The position numbers and the translations under genes were made by a program. From Streptomyces hokutonensis (lineage in GTDB: Bacteria > Actinomycetota > Actinomycetes > Streptomycetales > Streptomycetaceae), in assembly GCF_000376565.1 (NCBI RefSeq), contig NZ_BARG01000012.1, positions 1-64,000 of the forward strand: a stretch of DNA of 64,000 nucleotides, given 5' to 3'. A model generated the notes under the pieces. The model saw nothing but the letters and a program-made list of their open reading frames with translations, ran no database searches and was not told the DNA's origin. This document shows, piece after piece, positions 62,960 to 64,000 of this stretch (its first letter is position 1; the number at the start of each line of letters is the position of its first letter).

Positions 62960-64000
62960 ATGTTCGATCCGGTCATAGCGCCCAGCGGTACGCTGCTCGG
63001 CCTGCTTCAGCGGGGCCGCGGCGACGGCACACTGCACGCGCTCACCGCACCCCGTGCCGAGGCACTGGCTGCGCTGAACCACTGTGTGCTGCGCGACCCC
63101 CGCCACGACTGGCAGGTGGAGAACCGCTCCCTGTACTACGCCCGTCTGTACCTCGATCTCAACGGCGACCTGGACGCCGTCGAGGCCCACCTCTTCGACA
63201 CCGAGGACGTCCTCGACACCGAGGAGTCCCGTACGGGCCTCGCCCTCGCCGTCCTCGGGCACCTCGCCTCCTACGGCAGGCGGGACGCGCTCGCGCTGCT
63301 GCGCCGGTACGCGGCCACCGGGACCAACTGGGCCTGGGCGCTCGACGAGCTGGCCCTCAGGGACGACGACGCGGGCCTGCGCGCCCTTGCCGCCCCCGTG
63401 CTGGCGCGTTTCCCGGCCGATCCCGAGGGCGAGGCCGAACTGGCCACCGCCGTGCGCGACGCCTTCGAACCCCGGCCCTGGCGGCTGTGGGCCGAGGACT
63501 CACGGGAATCGATCGCCACGCGCGTGCGTGCCGCCCAGGAAGCCGGCTGCTTCGACCGCTGGCAACGGCAGATGCGACCAACCGGGCCCCGTCCGGGGTG
63601 GAGCGTGCAAGCGGTGTTCGAATGGGCCCAACAGGGCATCGAACGCGGTGCCGCGCTGCACGTCCCCGCCGCCCGCTGCCTCAGCGCGGTGGCCGGCCCC
63701 GAGGACCGGCCCGAGATCGTCGAGGCCGCCAAGGACGGCAGCGAGGGAGCCCGTTGCACCGCCCTGCGGTATCTCGCCGACAGCAACGACTCCGAAGCCC
63801 TCCAGCTGATCGAACGCGCGGTCGCCACCGGCTCCGCGCCCGTGGTCGAGGCCGCAGTCGACGCCTTCGAACGGATGCGCTCCGTCGCCGCCGTCGACCG
63901 GGCCCGCGGCTGGGCCCGACGGCCCGACCCGCTCGGCGCCGCCGCCGGCCGGATGCTCGCCTGCCGGGGCGGAGCCCAGGACAGCGACCTCGTCCTCGGC
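62960..64000 (+). CDS. HEAT-repeat-like protein, cut by the window edge
   Basis: The ATG at 62960 opens a frame that runs to the window end without a stop, at least 347 residues. It starts MFDPVIAPSGTLLGLLQRGR. The rest is a series of helical pairs with regular Ala/Leu spacing (LALAVLGHLASYGRRDALAL, LRALAAPVLARFPADPEGEA, ARCTALRYLADSNDSEALQL), as in HEAT-like solenoids. GAGG lies nine bases before the start. The function is unknown; such solenoids bind proteins. Confidence 0.85.
   Translation, partial: MFDPVIAPSGTLLGLLQRGRGDGTLHALTAPRAEALAALNHCVLRDPRHDWQVENRSLYYARLYLDLNGDLDAVEAHLFDTEDVLDTEESRTGLALAVLGHLASYGRRDALALLRRYAATGTNWAWALDELALRDDDAGLRALAAPVLARFPADPEGEAELATAVRDAFEPRPWRLWAEDSRESIATRVRAAQEAGCFDRWQRQMRPTGPRPGWSVQAVFEWAQQGIERGAALHVPAARCLSAVAGPEDRPEIVEAAKDGSEGARCTALRYLADSNDSEALQLIERAVATGSAPVVEAAVDAFERMRSVAAVDRARGWARRPDPLGAAAGRMLACRGGAQDSDLVLG

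Overview
The window is a stretch of high-GC actinobacterial chromosome, almost certainly from a Streptomyces. The signs are codon use biased strongly to G/C in third positions, many GTG starts and ATGA/GTGA stop-start overlaps, an RbpA gene behind a SigR-type promoter, a Ppm1 mannosyltransferase, SorC, Lrp, ROK and GntR regulators, and secreted cellulase- and alginate-lyase-like enzymes. From memory, the order fmt, rsmB, rpe, guaB1, rib operon, hisE-hisG, ppm1, fxsA, rbpA matches a conserved core segment of Streptomyces chromosomes. I see no prophage, tRNA, rRNA, insertion sequence, CRISPR array or large biosynthetic cluster.

Layout. 0-7 kb: a small HTH protein, then fmt, rsmB, an FMN hydroxyacid oxidase, rpe and a SorC-type regulator. 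7-13 kb: a lipoprotein RNase of the RNase Sa family with its barstar, guaB1 and small regulatory genes. 12.4-18.8 kb: a GntR/UTRA regulator divergent from an ABC importer operon that ends in a HAD-EEP phosphoesterase fusion. 19-22.5 kb: a frameshifted DUF1963 gene and a lysine 2-monooxygenase/amidase pair. 22.5-29.6 kb: an accessory stretch with an LLM monooxygenase, DUF5995, a GH6 glycosidase, a methyltransferase/flavin-reductase islet between direct repeats, an alginate lyase and a tandem-repeat zone. 30-32.7 kb: a thioesterase, and an MFS gene divergent from a ROK regulator. 32.9-37.9 kb: an FMN riboswitch, ribE-ribM-ribBA-ribH, then hisE-hisG and a PH-domain gene. 38-45 kb: two CBS/DUF21 proteins, a solitary EccA-like AAA ATPase, a uridine-kinase-like protein and a Tat-exported C39-like protease. 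45-50.6 kb: TetR, acyl-CoA dehydrogenase, an unknown beta-rich protein and an APH-fold phosphotransferase. 50.9-57 kb: Lrp, amidohydrolase, ppm1, fxsA, rbpA, MFS. 57-64 kb: GDPD, YczE with a divergent MocR (YczR-like) regulator, an FtsK-like protein that lacks the Walker A lysine, an ankyrin protein, a candidate 19-residue leader peptide and a HEAT-like gene cut by the window edge.

Working together: the rib operon makes flavins (ribE, ribBA, ribH) and probably also imports them (ribM) under FMN control. The davA/davB pair would convert lysine to 5-aminovalerate. The ABC/HAD-EEP cassette looks like uptake plus dephosphorylation of an organophosphate. The most unusual sequence feature is a recurring pattern of tandem duplications that start at or across stop codons (fmt, rsmB, alginate lyase, ROK, and the gene junction at 48.9 kb). 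Together with an (8 bp)x11 array at the left edge, they show that this genome amplifies gene tails. I place the strongest 'undescribed' leads there, in the HAD-EEP cassette, and in the direct-repeat-flanked islet with its aldehyde dehydrogenase relic.
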